A stretch of 64,000 nt of DNA, from the NCBI RefSeq assembly GCF_013299165.1, contig NZ_JAAFKD010000024.1, forward strand, positions 1 through 64,000. The letters run 5' to 3'. Origin of the DNA: Microcoleus sp. bin38.metabat.b11b12b14.051. GTDB taxonomy: Bacteria; Cyanobacteriota; Cyanobacteriia; Cyanobacteriales; Microcoleaceae. The translations under genes and the position numbers were made by a program. Shown here piece after piece: positions 36,301 through 44,926 of this stretch (the first letter of the stretch is position 1; every line of letters begins with the position of its first letter). Below the pieces are notes generated by a model. The model did no database searches. It saw nothing but the letters and a program-made list of their open reading frames with translations, and had not been told where the DNA came from.

Positions 36301-38822
36301 AAGTGTCCGATCACAGCCCGCGCATCTTTGAGCGAAAAACTCCGCAGTTGGTAGCGGATGCTTTTGTCGAGAATATTATTGTTAATGGCGTCGAGGTCGG
36401 GGAAGCGATCGCAGTCGAGCAAGTAGTGCAAATAATCTTCGCGCAAGCACAAAATTACCTTGACATAAGGCAGGTTCAAAAACAAGCGCAAAAAGTTATA
36501 AAAAAGCTGTCTTTGTGCCACTGAGGTCGATACAAAGAAAAATTCTTCAAATTGATCGAAAATCAGCACTGTCAACAAATTATTTTCGGCATTGTCGCGC
36601 AATTGATCTATAATAAAAGAAGAAGTTTCCGAGCTGCGAGCGGGGATAACAGAGCAACTTTTTTTGTGTATTTCCTGTACTCCTTTGGCGATTAATTTCC
36701 TTTCTTCTTCGGCTTGTTTGTCGTGCAGTGCGCCGTTCAAAGCATTTTCTAATTCCACCAGCCAGTCGCTGTAAACTTTGATTACTACGGGCAAGGTATC
36801 GCGCGCCCCCGGAGTAATATTTTTCAGAGCAGGTACTAAGCCGGCGTTGACTAGAGAACTTTTCCCGACTCCGCTGGGCCCGTGAATAATAGTTAATTTA
36901 TGGTCGTCCCGGCTAATTCTTTCGAGCAACTTATTGATGTCTTTTTGGCGCGAATAAGCTGTCATCGACGCTGCGATCGCCGCTTGATTTTGAGCTGACG
37001 GGCTCGAAGGATTGACCGCTTGTCGCTGCTGCTGCAATTGGCTAGCTCCGATAAAAGCTCTAAATCCGTATTGATACTCGATCGAGCGCTGGGTTTTTTT
37101 AATCCGAAAAGCTTTGAGATACTCTCCCTGCTCAAAATAAACCGCTTGCAGTTCAGTCAAAATATCAATGTAAAGGCGGGGATCGTACTTCGGCTCGCTT
37201 TGAACTTGAGCCAATTCTAAAGAATGCACCGCCGCTTCCCACTGGCCTAACTGTCGCAAGCTTCGGGCTAACAGTAACAGATACGAACTGCGATCGGATT
37301 TGGGATGTTGAATTTTAGATTTGGGATCGTTACTCGACTCGTTAGTACCTACAAATTCTGGATAATTTCCCTCAAACCCCAATCTCAAATCTTCAATCAG
37401 CAATCTCAAATCGTTAGGGGTTTGATCCAAAATTGCCAAAGCCAACTCGGCTAGCTGGCGGGCTTGACTCCATCTCGACTCTTGCAGCGCAACTTCTGCC
37501 AAAAAGCCGTAATCTTGAGCTAGTTGGCTGGGAGTACCGTAAGTGAAGTGCAACTGCAAAGAGTTTTCCGCTAATGCTTGCAACTCTCCCCAAGCTTTCA
37601 GGCGTTGCAGCACTTGTCCCAGGTGTGCTGTCACCTCAGCTACCAATTCCGGGCGCTCTGCAAGAGAGAAAGCATTTCTAGATTGTTCCAGGCTAATCCA
37701 AGCTTGTTCCCAGTGGTGGCGGTTGGCTACGGGATTGCGCGCTGCTTGCAGGCGGTGACACAAAGCTATGTGAAACAGCACGATCCCTTCTCTCTCTAAA
37801 AATAAAATATTGGGGACAGGATTCGACAAACAAGAGGAGAAAGTTGGTCGGTTTTCGGAATATTCCCAGTTTGCCAGTTCCCAGTTGCCGGTTTGCTGCT
37901 GCCAAAATGCTAGGCTTTCTTGGTAGTGAATTAAGGCGGTTTCGGTTTGGTCGCTGACATAGTAATCTCGACCCAGAACGAATTGCAGGCTGGCTTTGAG
38001 GGCGGGTTCTAGTTCTTGACCGCGATTGTGCAGATCTTTTAAAGCTAATTCTAGTTCTCGACGCGACAAAGAGCCGATCGCCAAATCGAGGGTATTGCCA
38101 GGACTCAAAGGCGAATAAAAACTGACATCTGATGCTCGTTCGTTTTGGGGTTGAGCTCTCAGGGTGAGAAACGGTTCTCCGGCGAGGGTTTCCCGCTCCG
38201 TGGGGCGTTTGTCCCAGTCGGTTTCTCCGGCGGCGGCAAAGACGGGGCTAGTGCCAGCGGTGCTGCCCCCCAGTTCTTGGTTGATTTCGCCTACTTTAAA
38301 TATGGTATCCGCGCGTTGCGTGAGGAAATTAATTAATTCGTCAACGGCCATTTCAAATTTTATGGTGGCGGCGGCCCAACTTTTGAAATCCGGAGCCAGA
38401 CGAATCATTTTATTCACGATGTCATCTGTTACCCACAAAATGACTGGACAGGAAAAATTTTTGCGAAATTCGTCTCGCACTTGATTTGTAGAGGCCATCA
38501 GTTCGTCGATCGCTACTACTGTTTCTAAGCCGAATACCATCACAGCCGAGGCAGAACCGACAGGCGAAGACCCGCTGGGGAAAGTATTTGCCCGCAGGGT
38601 AGTGTAGAGAGTTTTGACTGAAGCTGGCAGGACGATATCTTGAATTGGAACTGGGGACATTTCTCGCAGGCGCTGTGCTATGTGCTGGCGCAACTGCTCG
38701 TAGTTGCACCGCACCAAAATTAGCGAGAATTGCTGTTGAGACATCGTGATCGAGCGTACCAGAGTTTTGAGCGATCGCTCGTTGTACCTGGCAGTTTCTT
38801 GTAGTTTAAGCAGATCGGTCAT
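33345..38822 (-). CDS. STAND NTPase with 14 WD40 repeats
   Basis: An 1825-residue cyanobacterial nSTAND1-WD40 protein. The N-terminal roughly 200 residues form an NTPase-like domain without a P-loop (FSLILVRCNYEQLRQHIAQR; VMVFGLETVVAIDEL). About 240-620 hold TPR-like helical repeats. The NTPase has Walker A HGPSGVGKSS near 646 and Walker B LIFDQFEEFF near 756. A transmembrane helix lies near 1057-1080 (GVAAIGVMLLTSSTIAAVNF). The end has 14 WD40 repeats, enough for two seven-bladed propellers (e.g. FSPDGQTIASASVDKTVKLW). STAND proteins work as ligand-triggered switches in signalling, immunity or cell death. Residues near 495-505 (SKIQHPKS) are encoded by a common intergenic repeat. Confidence 0.93.
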   Translation of the reverse strand: MTDLLKLQETARYNERSLKTLVRSITMSQQQFSLILVRCNYEQLRQHIAQRLREMSPVPIQDIVLPASVKTLYTTLRANTFPSGSSPVGSASAVMVFGLETVVAIDELMASTNQVRDEFRKNFSCPVILWVTDDIVNKMIRLAPDFKSWAAATIKFEMAVDELINFLTQRADTIFKVGEINQELGGSTAGTSPVFAAAGETDWDKRPTERETLAGEPFLTLRAQPQNERASDVSFYSPLSPGNTLDLAIGSLSRRELELALKDLHNRGQELEPALKASLQFVLGRDYYVSDQTETALIHYQESLAFWQQQTGNWELANWEYSENRPTFSSCLSNPVPNILFLEREGIVLFHIALCHRLQAARNPVANRHHWEQAWISLEQSRNAFSLAERPELVAEVTAHLGQVLQRLKAWGELQALAENSLQLHFTYGTPSQLAQDYGFLAEVALQESRWSQARQLAELALAILDQTPNDLRLLIEDLRLGFEGNYPEFVGTNESSNDPKSKIQHPKSDRSSYLLLLARSLRQLGQWEAAVHSLELAQVQSEPKYDPRLYIDILTELQAVYFEQGEYLKAFRIKKTQRSIEYQYGFRAFIGASQLQQQRQAVNPSSPSAQNQAAIAASMTAYSRQKDINKLLERISRDDHKLTIIHGPSGVGKSSLVNAGLVPALKNITPGARDTLPVVIKVYSDWLVELENALNGALHDKQAEEERKLIAKGVQEIHKKSCSVIPARSSETSSFIIDQLRDNAENNLLTVLIFDQFEEFFFVSTSVAQRQLFYNFLRLFLNLPYVKVILCLREDYLHYLLDCDRFPDLDAINNNILDKSIRYQLRSFSLKDARAVIGHLTERAEYYLDPALIDAFVADLADELQEVRPIELQVVGAQLQEEGITSLSQYQQLGDNPKAELVKRSLEGVISDCGLVNEDAAWKILFSLTDERGVRLIKTKHELSLVTGQQPAEAAETELLATGNRGRIPLQLEFAKQPEIAPNKTDNLELILDILVGHGLLFLLREAPEDRYQLVHDYLVRPIRQRFGLEARLHKAEADKKMSQAQLYRANTFLKQMLGVAAIGVMLLTSSTIAAVNFWWRAVGQKQLAVAQTQRAEISTLTAASEALYFSNNKFDAMMESLRAGKKWRQIEHSQEMHTLKDTEILISAALQQAVYGVKELNRLEGHGDVVWGLSFSPDGQTIASASVDKTVKLWKRDGTMLATFKGHTNSVACVAFSPDNKTIASASLDKTVKLWKTDGTILATLTGHTNSVTSVTFSPDGQTIASASRDKTVKLWKSDGTLLRTIEQQAPVNWLSFSRDGKSVAVASDDGSVKLWSSDGKLIATLWHSENKKPLKVYAVSFSPDGETIATAGEDTTVKIWNIAALKHPGTKKSTRANGELLATLRGHSKWVFGVSFSPDGQTLASGGADGTVKLWSLTNVGDKRPTDASNIKPESRLLRTFEGHADRVTQVSFSPDGKTLASASFDKTVRLWRLDDVPLKTLDGHQNRVQSVTFSPDGQLLASASTDKTIKIWSRTGLLLETLEGHTQRVSSVSFSPDGQLLASASYDKTVKVWNLKEDRIKNILPCPSAPLFPCSPSVLLTLEGHADSVMSVSFSPDSEIIASASKDKTVKLWTRNGRLIKTLTGHKGWVTGVTFSPNGEMLASASDDGTVRLWNRDGGLLRTFEGAHNSFVLGVAFSPDGKMLASAGYDNSVKLWKVDGTLVATLLKGSSDSVTSVSFSPDGLLVASGSYDHKVKLWSRSGTLLKTLTGHRDSVMSVSFSPDGKVLASAGRDNRVILWNLDLDDLLVRGCDWVGDYLRTNPNVSDRDRRLCDGVATKSQL

Positions 38823-39615
38823 GCGTGCACCCCTTTTGCAGAAATCAATTACCTAACGATCGCAGAGCCTGAATGAAACCGTATCTACTGAGAGATACCC
38901 GTATCTGTCTGGCGCTTTATATCTGTAGGAATACGTAGTTTTTTGTCCTTCTCCTATGAATACCTACATAGTCACTAGGTTTAATCTAAACACATCATAG
39001 CTCTCAATCTCAGAGAATGCGAGACTTGGCAGTAAAACTTAAAGGCAGCCTTATAGATTTTTTACTCGGCTACAGATAAATTGCTACAGACCATCAATAT
39101 CCGACCCTCAAATTTAGGATAATACCAGAAAATAGCTGTTAGCAAATAACTCAGATGTATGTGTAGCACTTATTAAGCAAAAAAGCAATCAACTTGTCGA
39201 TATAGATAGGTTACTTGAGACTAATAGCAACAGATAAAAATAGAAATAGGGGGTCTGGCATTGCAGATATGAGAGTTGAGATTGGGGCAAGTCCTAGCTG
39301 GTGTCAAATGTGGATGCCACCACAAAATACGTGGCGTGCAGCCACAAGTCAACAAAAATCAGCCAGCGACAATAACCGCTAACTGATGCCTGTAATAGAT
39401 TGTACGAGTTCCGAGTTGCGAGCAGTCAATTAAAAGTTATAGGCTTTGCATTTTCTATTTTCCATTAAGATGCAAGAATTAGGAATGACTGAAGAAGCTC
39501 GTGGTTTTGAACTCGCCAACCGTTGCATTATTTTGAATAAATGGTGTTAAACAGTTGCTGCGGTCACAGGAACAAAGGGTTCTGAGAGTCGCTCTCACCA
39601 GCTCAAAAATCCTCA
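38823..39615. other. Long intergenic region with one possible tiny ORF
   Basis: AT-rich region of about 790 bp between two STAND-type ATPase genes. I find no RNA gene, terminator or repeat family. A 26-codon frame at 39470-39550 (MQELGMTEEARGFELANRCI, then ILNKWC) is the only protein-like stretch; it may be a small protein or a remnant. Confidence 0.45.
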
Positions 39616-40947
39616 CTATTTTTGGTGAGCGCGCTGCTGCCACTCCTGATATTTTTTGGTTTCTGCTAGGGCTGGATTGATACCAAACCAGCGACCTTCT
39701 TGATCTCGGTATTCAAAAACAAACATACTCCGCAACAAGATTTGAGATTCTTCTTCGCCGGTTACACTTTGTCGCTTGACGACTTGAAACAGCAGTTCCC
39801 ATTCCGTGTCATTGATGGCTCCCAAAAGGTCATCGCGATATTCTTGAATAACGCTTTCGAGGCATTCGCGAGAGAAGGGGGGATCTTCGTGCTGCAAACA
39901 GCTATACAAGAGCATCAGTAGATTGCGAACATGGCCACCACTAATCCGGCAGAGCCTGTCTAAAGTTTCGGGAGAGTCAAATACTTTAGTAATCAAATTG
40001 ATGCGTTGAGCCGGAGGAACTGTGGGGAAAGCTCTAGCCAATACGAGTTGCCGCAACAGTGCCATTCCTTCGATGTGATCCTCGCCCGATCGCATTTGCA
40101 CTGGTACCATCGGCATCACCTTGGGTTTGACTCCAAATCGACTGGCGAGACGGCCAAAGTCGTTGGAAAAAATCAAAGTCAGAGGAATCGTATAGACGAC
40201 GTGGCAATTGAGTTTTTTCAACTGTTCGCCGCGGTCTAAAAACAAGTATTCTGGCTGGGTGCGTCCGCTGGGTTTGACCGAAGGGTCGAGGCGATCGAGG
40301 TTGTCCACGATGACTGCGAGTCCTTTTTTGCCTTGGTGCTTGAGTTCGGCGTTAGCTCGATCGAGGAGTTCTTCGTTGATCGACTGCAATATGCTATTGG
40401 TGCGGGGTTCGAGATATTGCCTGAGTTGCGATCGCAGTTTGGGAGAATCTTTAGTTTTAGCAGTAACTCGAGCAATGCCTATAGATAACTCGGCTTCCGC
40501 TGACAAATCTATGGGAGTCTGCAAAAATTCTGCCACTTCTGCAAACAGATTGGTAAAGTAGCTCGGTCTGAGTTTGATTCTGGCGGATTCCATCGTTTCG
40601 CTGACTTGGCGAGCAATGCTCAGCAAAATATCGCTGATGTCTACATCGCCCATGTCTAAGTCTTGGGAAGACTCGAAGTAGACGACGCAAAAACCATCTT
40701 GCTCTAGCTCAGCTTTGAGTCGAAACAATTCAGTAGATTTGCCACAGCCGATATGTCCTGTAAATAGCTGACAGGTTGGCTGGTCGGGGGAGATCCGGGT
40801 GATGGTTCGCTGTAAAGATTCAATGATTTTGCCGCCCCGTACGGAACCAAAATCGATGTAGTATTGATAATCTCCTGGGTCTCCTGCGACCAGGGTCTTG
40901 CTCGGGTTGCAGGCTTTATAAAATCTGTCTAATTCGAGTGCGATCAC
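39616..40947 (-). CDS. P-loop ATPase of the STAND/KAP-like class
   Basis: A 443-residue ATP-binding protein. Walker A is GHIGCGKST (near residue 66) and Walker B is LAVIVDNLDRLD (near 215), followed by GHVRNLLMLLYSCL, a sensor/lid-like helical region. The pattern VDNLDRL is typical of KAP- and STAND-related NTPases. The C-terminal part (EWELLFQVVKRQSVTGEEES, LRSMFVFEYRDQEGRWFGIN) looks like a winged helix. It is encoded upstream of the STAND-WD40 gene on the same strand, but the two are separated by about 790 bp. Function is not established. Confidence 0.8.
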   Translation of the reverse strand: MIALELDRFYKACNPSKTLVAGDPGDYQYYIDFGSVRGGKIIESLQRTITRISPDQPTCQLFTGHIGCGKSTELFRLKAELEQDGFCVVYFESSQDLDMGDVDISDILLSIARQVSETMESARIKLRPSYFTNLFAEVAEFLQTPIDLSAEAELSIGIARVTAKTKDSPKLRSQLRQYLEPRTNSILQSINEELLDRANAELKHQGKKGLAVIVDNLDRLDPSVKPSGRTQPEYLFLDRGEQLKKLNCHVVYTIPLTLIFSNDFGRLASRFGVKPKVMPMVPVQMRSGEDHIEGMALLRQLVLARAFPTVPPAQRINLITKVFDSPETLDRLCRISGGHVRNLLMLLYSCLQHEDPPFSRECLESVIQEYRDDLLGAINDTEWELLFQVVKRQSVTGEEESQILLRSMFVFEYRDQEGRWFGINPALAETKKYQEWQQRAHQK

Positions 40948-41279
40948 AATTGAAGCCGAATAAAAGTTAAAAAGTTAATCGAAAGTCTAAACTTTCTTTT
41001 GTTGAGTTTAGTTTGATTTGTCACCCTTTGCCCTGTGGGGTAATGCCCTAAATACCCAAACAACCTCTATCTGCTAATCAACCGGACTGCACTGAATTTT
41101 TAAATTAAAAATTCTGAATTTTTAATTACCTAGCTATCTCAGTAATTATACTGATATAGACCGAATACTGGGTAATTTCGCGGGGATCTGGTTAAATGGT
41201 ATGGGGGTAGGGGGCTGCGTTGGAGAGATGAAAGAGTTTTGAATTTTTGCGAATCCTTACTAAATTGTCAAGAGTGTAG
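40948..41279. other. Divergent spacer upstream of ftsQ
   Basis: AT-rich sequence separating the ATPase gene (minus) from ftsQ (plus). It includes a 9-bp complementary pair in AAATTAAAAATTCTGAATTT (about 41103) but no recognisable operator or RNA. Confidence 0.45.
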
Positions 41280-42179
41280 ATGGCTAGTTTTGGAGCAGTT
41301 TCTCAAACAGAGTTAGGGCGCAGACGCGAAGAGTTGCGGCGGATTCGTCGCGCTCGCTCGGCGGCCGTGGTGTGGCAAACGGTGGCAGCGGGGGCGATGG
41401 CTGCTGGTTTGCTGTGGTGGATTGGACAGCCAGCTTGGTTGATTGCCCGATCGGAACAAGTAAAGGTAGAGGGCAATCAGTGGCTCTCGGACAAGGCCGT
41501 GCGCTCTTTGGTACCGCTGTCTTACCCGCAGTCGTTGTGGGGGATTCAACCTCAGACCCTGGCGCAAAAGCTGGAGTCAACGGGGCCGATCGCCAAAGCG
41601 AAGGTGACTCGCAACTTGTTTCCGCCTTCTTTGACTGTAGAAGTGGTAGAACGGCTGCCGGTGGCGGTGGCGCAGCCGACGGCGGTGTTGAAATCTAGCG
41701 ACAAGGAAAAAGTGGGGTGGCTGGATGCTCGCGGAGGTTGGATGCCGTCGGATAGTTATGCTGCTGTGCGATCGCAGAATAGTTCGATCGTTCCAGGCAG
41801 CGCTCAGGGAACGCAGCCTCAGCATTCTTTGCCAACTTTAAAAGTTATTGGGTCTTTGGAACAGTATCGCGCCTCTTGGGCGAAGTTTTACCAAGGACTC
41901 AGTGGCTTGACGGTAAAAGTGTTCGAGATAGATTGGCAAAACCCAAATAATTTGATCTTGAAAACAGAGATCGGTACGGTACACTTAGGGCCGTACAGTT
42001 CTAAGACGGCTTCGCAACTTCAGGTTTTAGACCGAATGCGACAATTGCCAAAACAGCTAGATTCAAGCAAAATAGCCTACATTGACTTGAAAAATCCTGC
42101 TGCCCCGATCGTCCACTTGCCAGAACCCCCCCCTAGTTTGGAGAGTTCAACTCCCGCACCAACTCCGGGCACCAATTGA
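41280..42179 (+). CDS. ftsQ: Cell division protein FtsQ/DivIB-type POTRA protein
   Basis: A 299-residue bitopic divisome protein that links early (FtsZ) and late division proteins. It has an Arg-rich cytoplasmic N-terminus (GRRREELRRIRRARSAAVVW), one TM segment (about 38-56, TVAAGAMAAGLLWWIGQPAW), a POTRA domain (about 60-130: VEGNQWLSDKAVRSLVPL and ATRNLFPPSLTVEVVERLPV-like sequence) and an FtsQ/DivIB domain (VIGSLEQYRASWAKFYQGLS; IGTVHLGPYSS). The Pro-rich tail is variable. It is followed by ftsZ on the same strand after about 380 bp, the usual cyanobacterial pairing. Confidence 0.92.
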   Translation: MASFGAVSQTELGRRREELRRIRRARSAAVVWQTVAAGAMAAGLLWWIGQPAWLIARSEQVKVEGNQWLSDKAVRSLVPLSYPQSLWGIQPQTLAQKLESTGPIAKAKVTRNLFPPSLTVEVVERLPVAVAQPTAVLKSSDKEKVGWLDARGGWMPSDSYAAVRSQNSSIVPGSAQGTQPQHSLPTLKVIGSLEQYRASWAKFYQGLSGLTVKVFEIDWQNPNNLILKTEIGTVHLGPYSSKTASQLQVLDRMRQLPKQLDSSKIAYIDLKNPAAPIVHLPEPPPSLESSTPAPTPGTN

Positions 42180-42563
42180 GCCAGTGTCTCCGTCAAGGGC
42201 AGAAGCTATCGATCGTCGGGGCGCAAAATTTTTACCTCTGGGCATCAATACGCAGGGCTGGAAATAAGGACACTTTTTTGATACCGATCCGCGTCGGCAA
42301 AAAAAATTATGATTTTTCTTTCCATCCCAATGCGTCCGGGGCTAGCAGCCATTTTTTACCTTTTGCCTTGCCCAGAAGTACCTTCTGCACAAGCACCTAG
42401 ATTGAGTATCGACGAGGTAGGGGCGAGCAACACCGGCCAAATCGGAGATTGCTAACATTGAGCCTCGACCGATGTTAGTTTTTCGCGCAACGATCGCCTA
42501 TAGTTGATCGTGAATTGGCGTTTAGTTAAGTTAAAAAGCTGTAATCTACCATCCCCGACTCTA
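42180..42563. other. ftsQ-ftsZ spacer, probable ftsZ promoter region
   Basis: About 380 bp without a convincing gene. Cyanobacterial ftsZ commonly has its own promoters in this position. An open frame at its start is proline- and serine-rich in a way that suggests non-coding sequence. No operator is recognised. Confidence 0.5.
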
Positions 42564-43835
42564 ATGAAGCTTAATAATAGTCAGGGGTCTGACCAAGACA
42601 GTCCCCCTTCGGAAGAAGTAAAAAATTTTCCGGTGGCAATCGATTCCGCCAATCCGTTTAGACGCAAGTCTGGTTATGTAAATGTAGATAGTATTGATAT
42701 AGATCCTATGGTCAATCCCAAAGACATAATGCCCAGCAGTGCCGCCAAAATTAAAGTAATTGGCGTCGGCGGGGGTGGCGGCAACGCAGTTAACCGGATG
42801 ATTGCGAGCGAGGTTTCTGGCGTCGAGTTTTGGTGCGTGAATACCGATTCCCAAGCTCTGGTGCTGTCAAATGCTCCGAAACGCTTGCAAGTAGGCCAAA
42901 AATTGACGCGGGGTTTGGGCGCGGGCGGCAATCCGGCGATCGGACAAAAGGCAGCAGAAGAATCTCGCGACGAAGTTGCTAATGCTTTGAATCACGCCGA
43001 TTTAGTGTTTATCACGGCCGGCATGGGCGGGGGTACGGGCACGGGCGCGGCTCCGATTGTGGCGGAAGTGGCTAAGGAAATGGGCGCTTTGACTGTGGGC
43101 ATAGTAACGCGGCCTTTCACGTTTGAGGGACGGCGGCGCACCAGCCAAGCTGAAGAAGGAATCGCCGCTTTGCAAAGCCGGGTGGATACGCTGATCGTGA
43201 TTCCCAACGACAAGCTGCTGTCGGTTATTTCGGAACAAATGCCCGTACAAGAAGCTTTCCGAGTTGCTGACGATATCCTGCGCCAAGGGGTTCAGGGTAT
43301 TTCTGACATTATTACAATTCCCGGTTTGGTGAATGTTGACTTTGCTGACGTGCGGGCTGTAATGGCGGATGCGGGTTCAGCTTTGATGGGTATCGGCGTG
43401 GGATCTGGCAAGTCGCGGGCTAGGGAAGCTGCAATGCAGGCTATTTCTTCGCCACTGCTGGAAGCTTCGTCTATTGAGGGCGCTAGAGGTGTCGTGTTTA
43501 ACATCACTGGCGGTACTGACATGACGCTGCATGAGGTGAATGCGGCGGCTGAGACGATTTACGAAGTTGTAGATCCCAATGCCAATATTATTTTTGGAGC
43601 AGTGATTGACGAGCGGCTTCAGGGCGAAATTAAGATTACTGTGATCGCTACTGGTTTTTCCGGGGAAATGATCTCATCGTCTCAGGCTTCGCGCACGCAA
43701 AATGTTAATGCTCCTTGGCGGGCTGCAACTGTGCCGGTGACTCCAGCTCAACAGCCACAGGATGCAAAAGCAAAACCGCAGGATTTCGGATTGGATATTC
43801 CTGAGTTTTTGCGGAATCGCCGCCCAAGCAAATAA
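42564..43835 (+). CDS. ftsZ: Cell division GTPase FtsZ
   Basis: A 423-residue tubulin-like GTPase that forms the Z ring. Starting at MKLNNSQGS gives the cyanobacterial-type N-terminal extension of about 65 residues before [20 protein letters not shown]; an in-frame ATG 60 bp upstream is less likely. The tubulin signature [10 protein letters not shown], the catalytic T7-loop region ([20 protein letters not shown]) and the conserved C-terminal peptide [11 protein letters not shown], which binds SepF and other partners, are all present. The protein looks complete and functional. Confidence 0.98.
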   Translation: MKLNNSQGSDQDSPPSEEVKNFPVAIDSANPFRRKSGYVNVDSIDIDPMVNPKDIMPSSAAKIKVIGVGGGGGNAVNRMIASEVSGVEFWCVNTDSQALVLSNAPKRLQVGQKLTRGLGAGGNPAIGQKAAEESRDEVANALNHADLVFITAGMGGGTGTGAAPIVAEVAKEMGALTVGIVTRPFTFEGRRRTSQAEEGIAALQSRVDTLIVIPNDKLLSVISEQMPVQEAFRVADDILRQGVQGISDIITIPGLVNVDFADVRAVMADAGSALMGIGVGSGKSRAREAAMQAISSPLLEASSIEGARGVVFNITGGTDMTLHEVNAAAETIYEVVDPNANIIFGAVIDERLQGEIKITVIATGFSGEMISSSQASRTQNVNAPWRAATVPVTPAQQPQDAKAKPQDFGLDIPEFLRNRRPSK

Positions 43836-43837
43836 TT

Positions 43838-43985
43838 TGAGATTTTGGATTTGAGATTTTGGATTGGGGATTTTGGATTGCTCTCAAATCTCCCATCTAA
43901 AATCAATTGAGATGTGGAATGGTGGATGCCAGATGCGATTTAAATAATCTGCAATCTGCAATCTCCAATCAAAAAAATCTAAAAT
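43838..43985. repeat. GATTTTGGATT-type short repeats
   Basis: Irregular tandem copies of GATTTTGGATTTGAG and AAAATCTAAAATCT. In translation this family gives peptides like SKIQNPKS, and a copy lies in frame inside the STAND-WD40 gene near 37300. Confidence 0.65.
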
Positions 43986-44777
43986 CTAAAATCTAAAATC
44001 TAAAATCTCTAGGGTTTGTCCGGGTTCGGGTTCGAGGAGTTGGGTGGAGAGTCCCGATTTTGCTAATAAATCGCGAAATTCGGGGATACTGCCGATCGAC
44101 TTTACCAACATTGGTAATATACCTGTGGCTCGGATATCTCCTGTGGTTGTAGGCAGAAAAAACCGAGGTTTTAGGGCTTGGGCCAGCTTCAGGGCTTCTT
44201 TGGGGCCGATGATGATTTGTCCGAGAAAGGGGAAGATTTGACCGATGACGGGGGTGATGGCTACGTCTACGGTGTCTATTTTCTGTTTGACTTTTTCTAG
44301 CGGCGGTAGGTGCGGTTCGTAATAAAGTGTCTCGCCACTGCTTAAATCTTTGAGTAGATAGCCGTTTTCTTCTTGTCCCGGCTGGATTTCGGCTCCGGGT
44401 ACGGCGGTGATTTGTAATATTTCTTTAAATTTCGACTCTTGCCAATTTGCTAAAGATGTGATATTGGTGTAGCCTAAACTACTGAGGACTTTGGTGGCGG
44501 TGGGTGAGGCGATCGCGGGAATTGTGCGATCGAGCTTTTCGAGAGTTGGTCTGTGACAGTGGTCGTCTAAGCCTTGGGAAATGAGGATAAGATCGATCGG
44601 CGGTAAGGTGCTGGGAGTAAAGGCGACGGGCGTATTGTGGTAGGCGGTGAACAGCCAGGGTTGACCGTAAAATACGAGAGGATCGACTAGCCAGGGATCG
44701 ACTAAGATAGTTTGGCCTGCGATGTGGAAGATCCAGGAGTTGAGGTCGATGCGGGTGAGTTTCATAGTTGTTTGCAA
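43986..44777 (-). CDS. MBL-fold metallo-hydrolase
   Basis: A 263-residue metallo-beta-lactamase-fold protein of the UlaG-like group. It has an N-terminal strand pair (NSWIFHIAGQTILVDPWLVD), the metal-binding region GLDDHCHRPTLEKL (the DHxxxxT pattern of this group) and a later His/Asp-containing stretch (YYEPHLPPLEKVKQKIDTVD). Members hydrolyse phosphodiester or related bonds in the cytoplasm; the substrate here is unknown. There is a second ATG four codons in. It is convergent with ftsZ and has no same-strand partner. Confidence 0.88.
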   Translation of the reverse strand: MQTTMKLTRIDLNSWIFHIAGQTILVDPWLVDPLVFYGQPWLFTAYHNTPVAFTPSTLPPIDLILISQGLDDHCHRPTLEKLDRTIPAIASPTATKVLSSLGYTNITSLANWQESKFKEILQITAVPGAEIQPGQEENGYLLKDLSSGETLYYEPHLPPLEKVKQKIDTVDVAITPVIGQIFPFLGQIIIGPKEALKLAQALKPRFFLPTTTGDIRATGILPMLVKSIGSIPEFRDLLAKSGLSTQLLEPEPGQTLEILDFRF

Positions 44778-44926
44778 TAATTCTTTACCTTAATTTTAAT
44801 TATAGCTAATTTGGTTGGGGAATTTTGAACTAGAGATGCAGCCACAGGCGAGACGCCTGTGCCACGTGATAGGAATGTTATAGTCAGAATAATTGAATTA
44901 TTATTAACGATACAAGCTGGCTCAAA

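Noticed and set aside
33333..38820. Plus-strand ORFs opposite the STAND-WD40 gene
   Set aside because: They are antisense reflections of the WD40 repeats, with repeating His/Gln/Arg peptides.
42176..42400. ORF between ftsQ and ftsZ
   Set aside because: The composition is not protein-like, no family is recognised, and it lies in the expected ftsZ promoter region.
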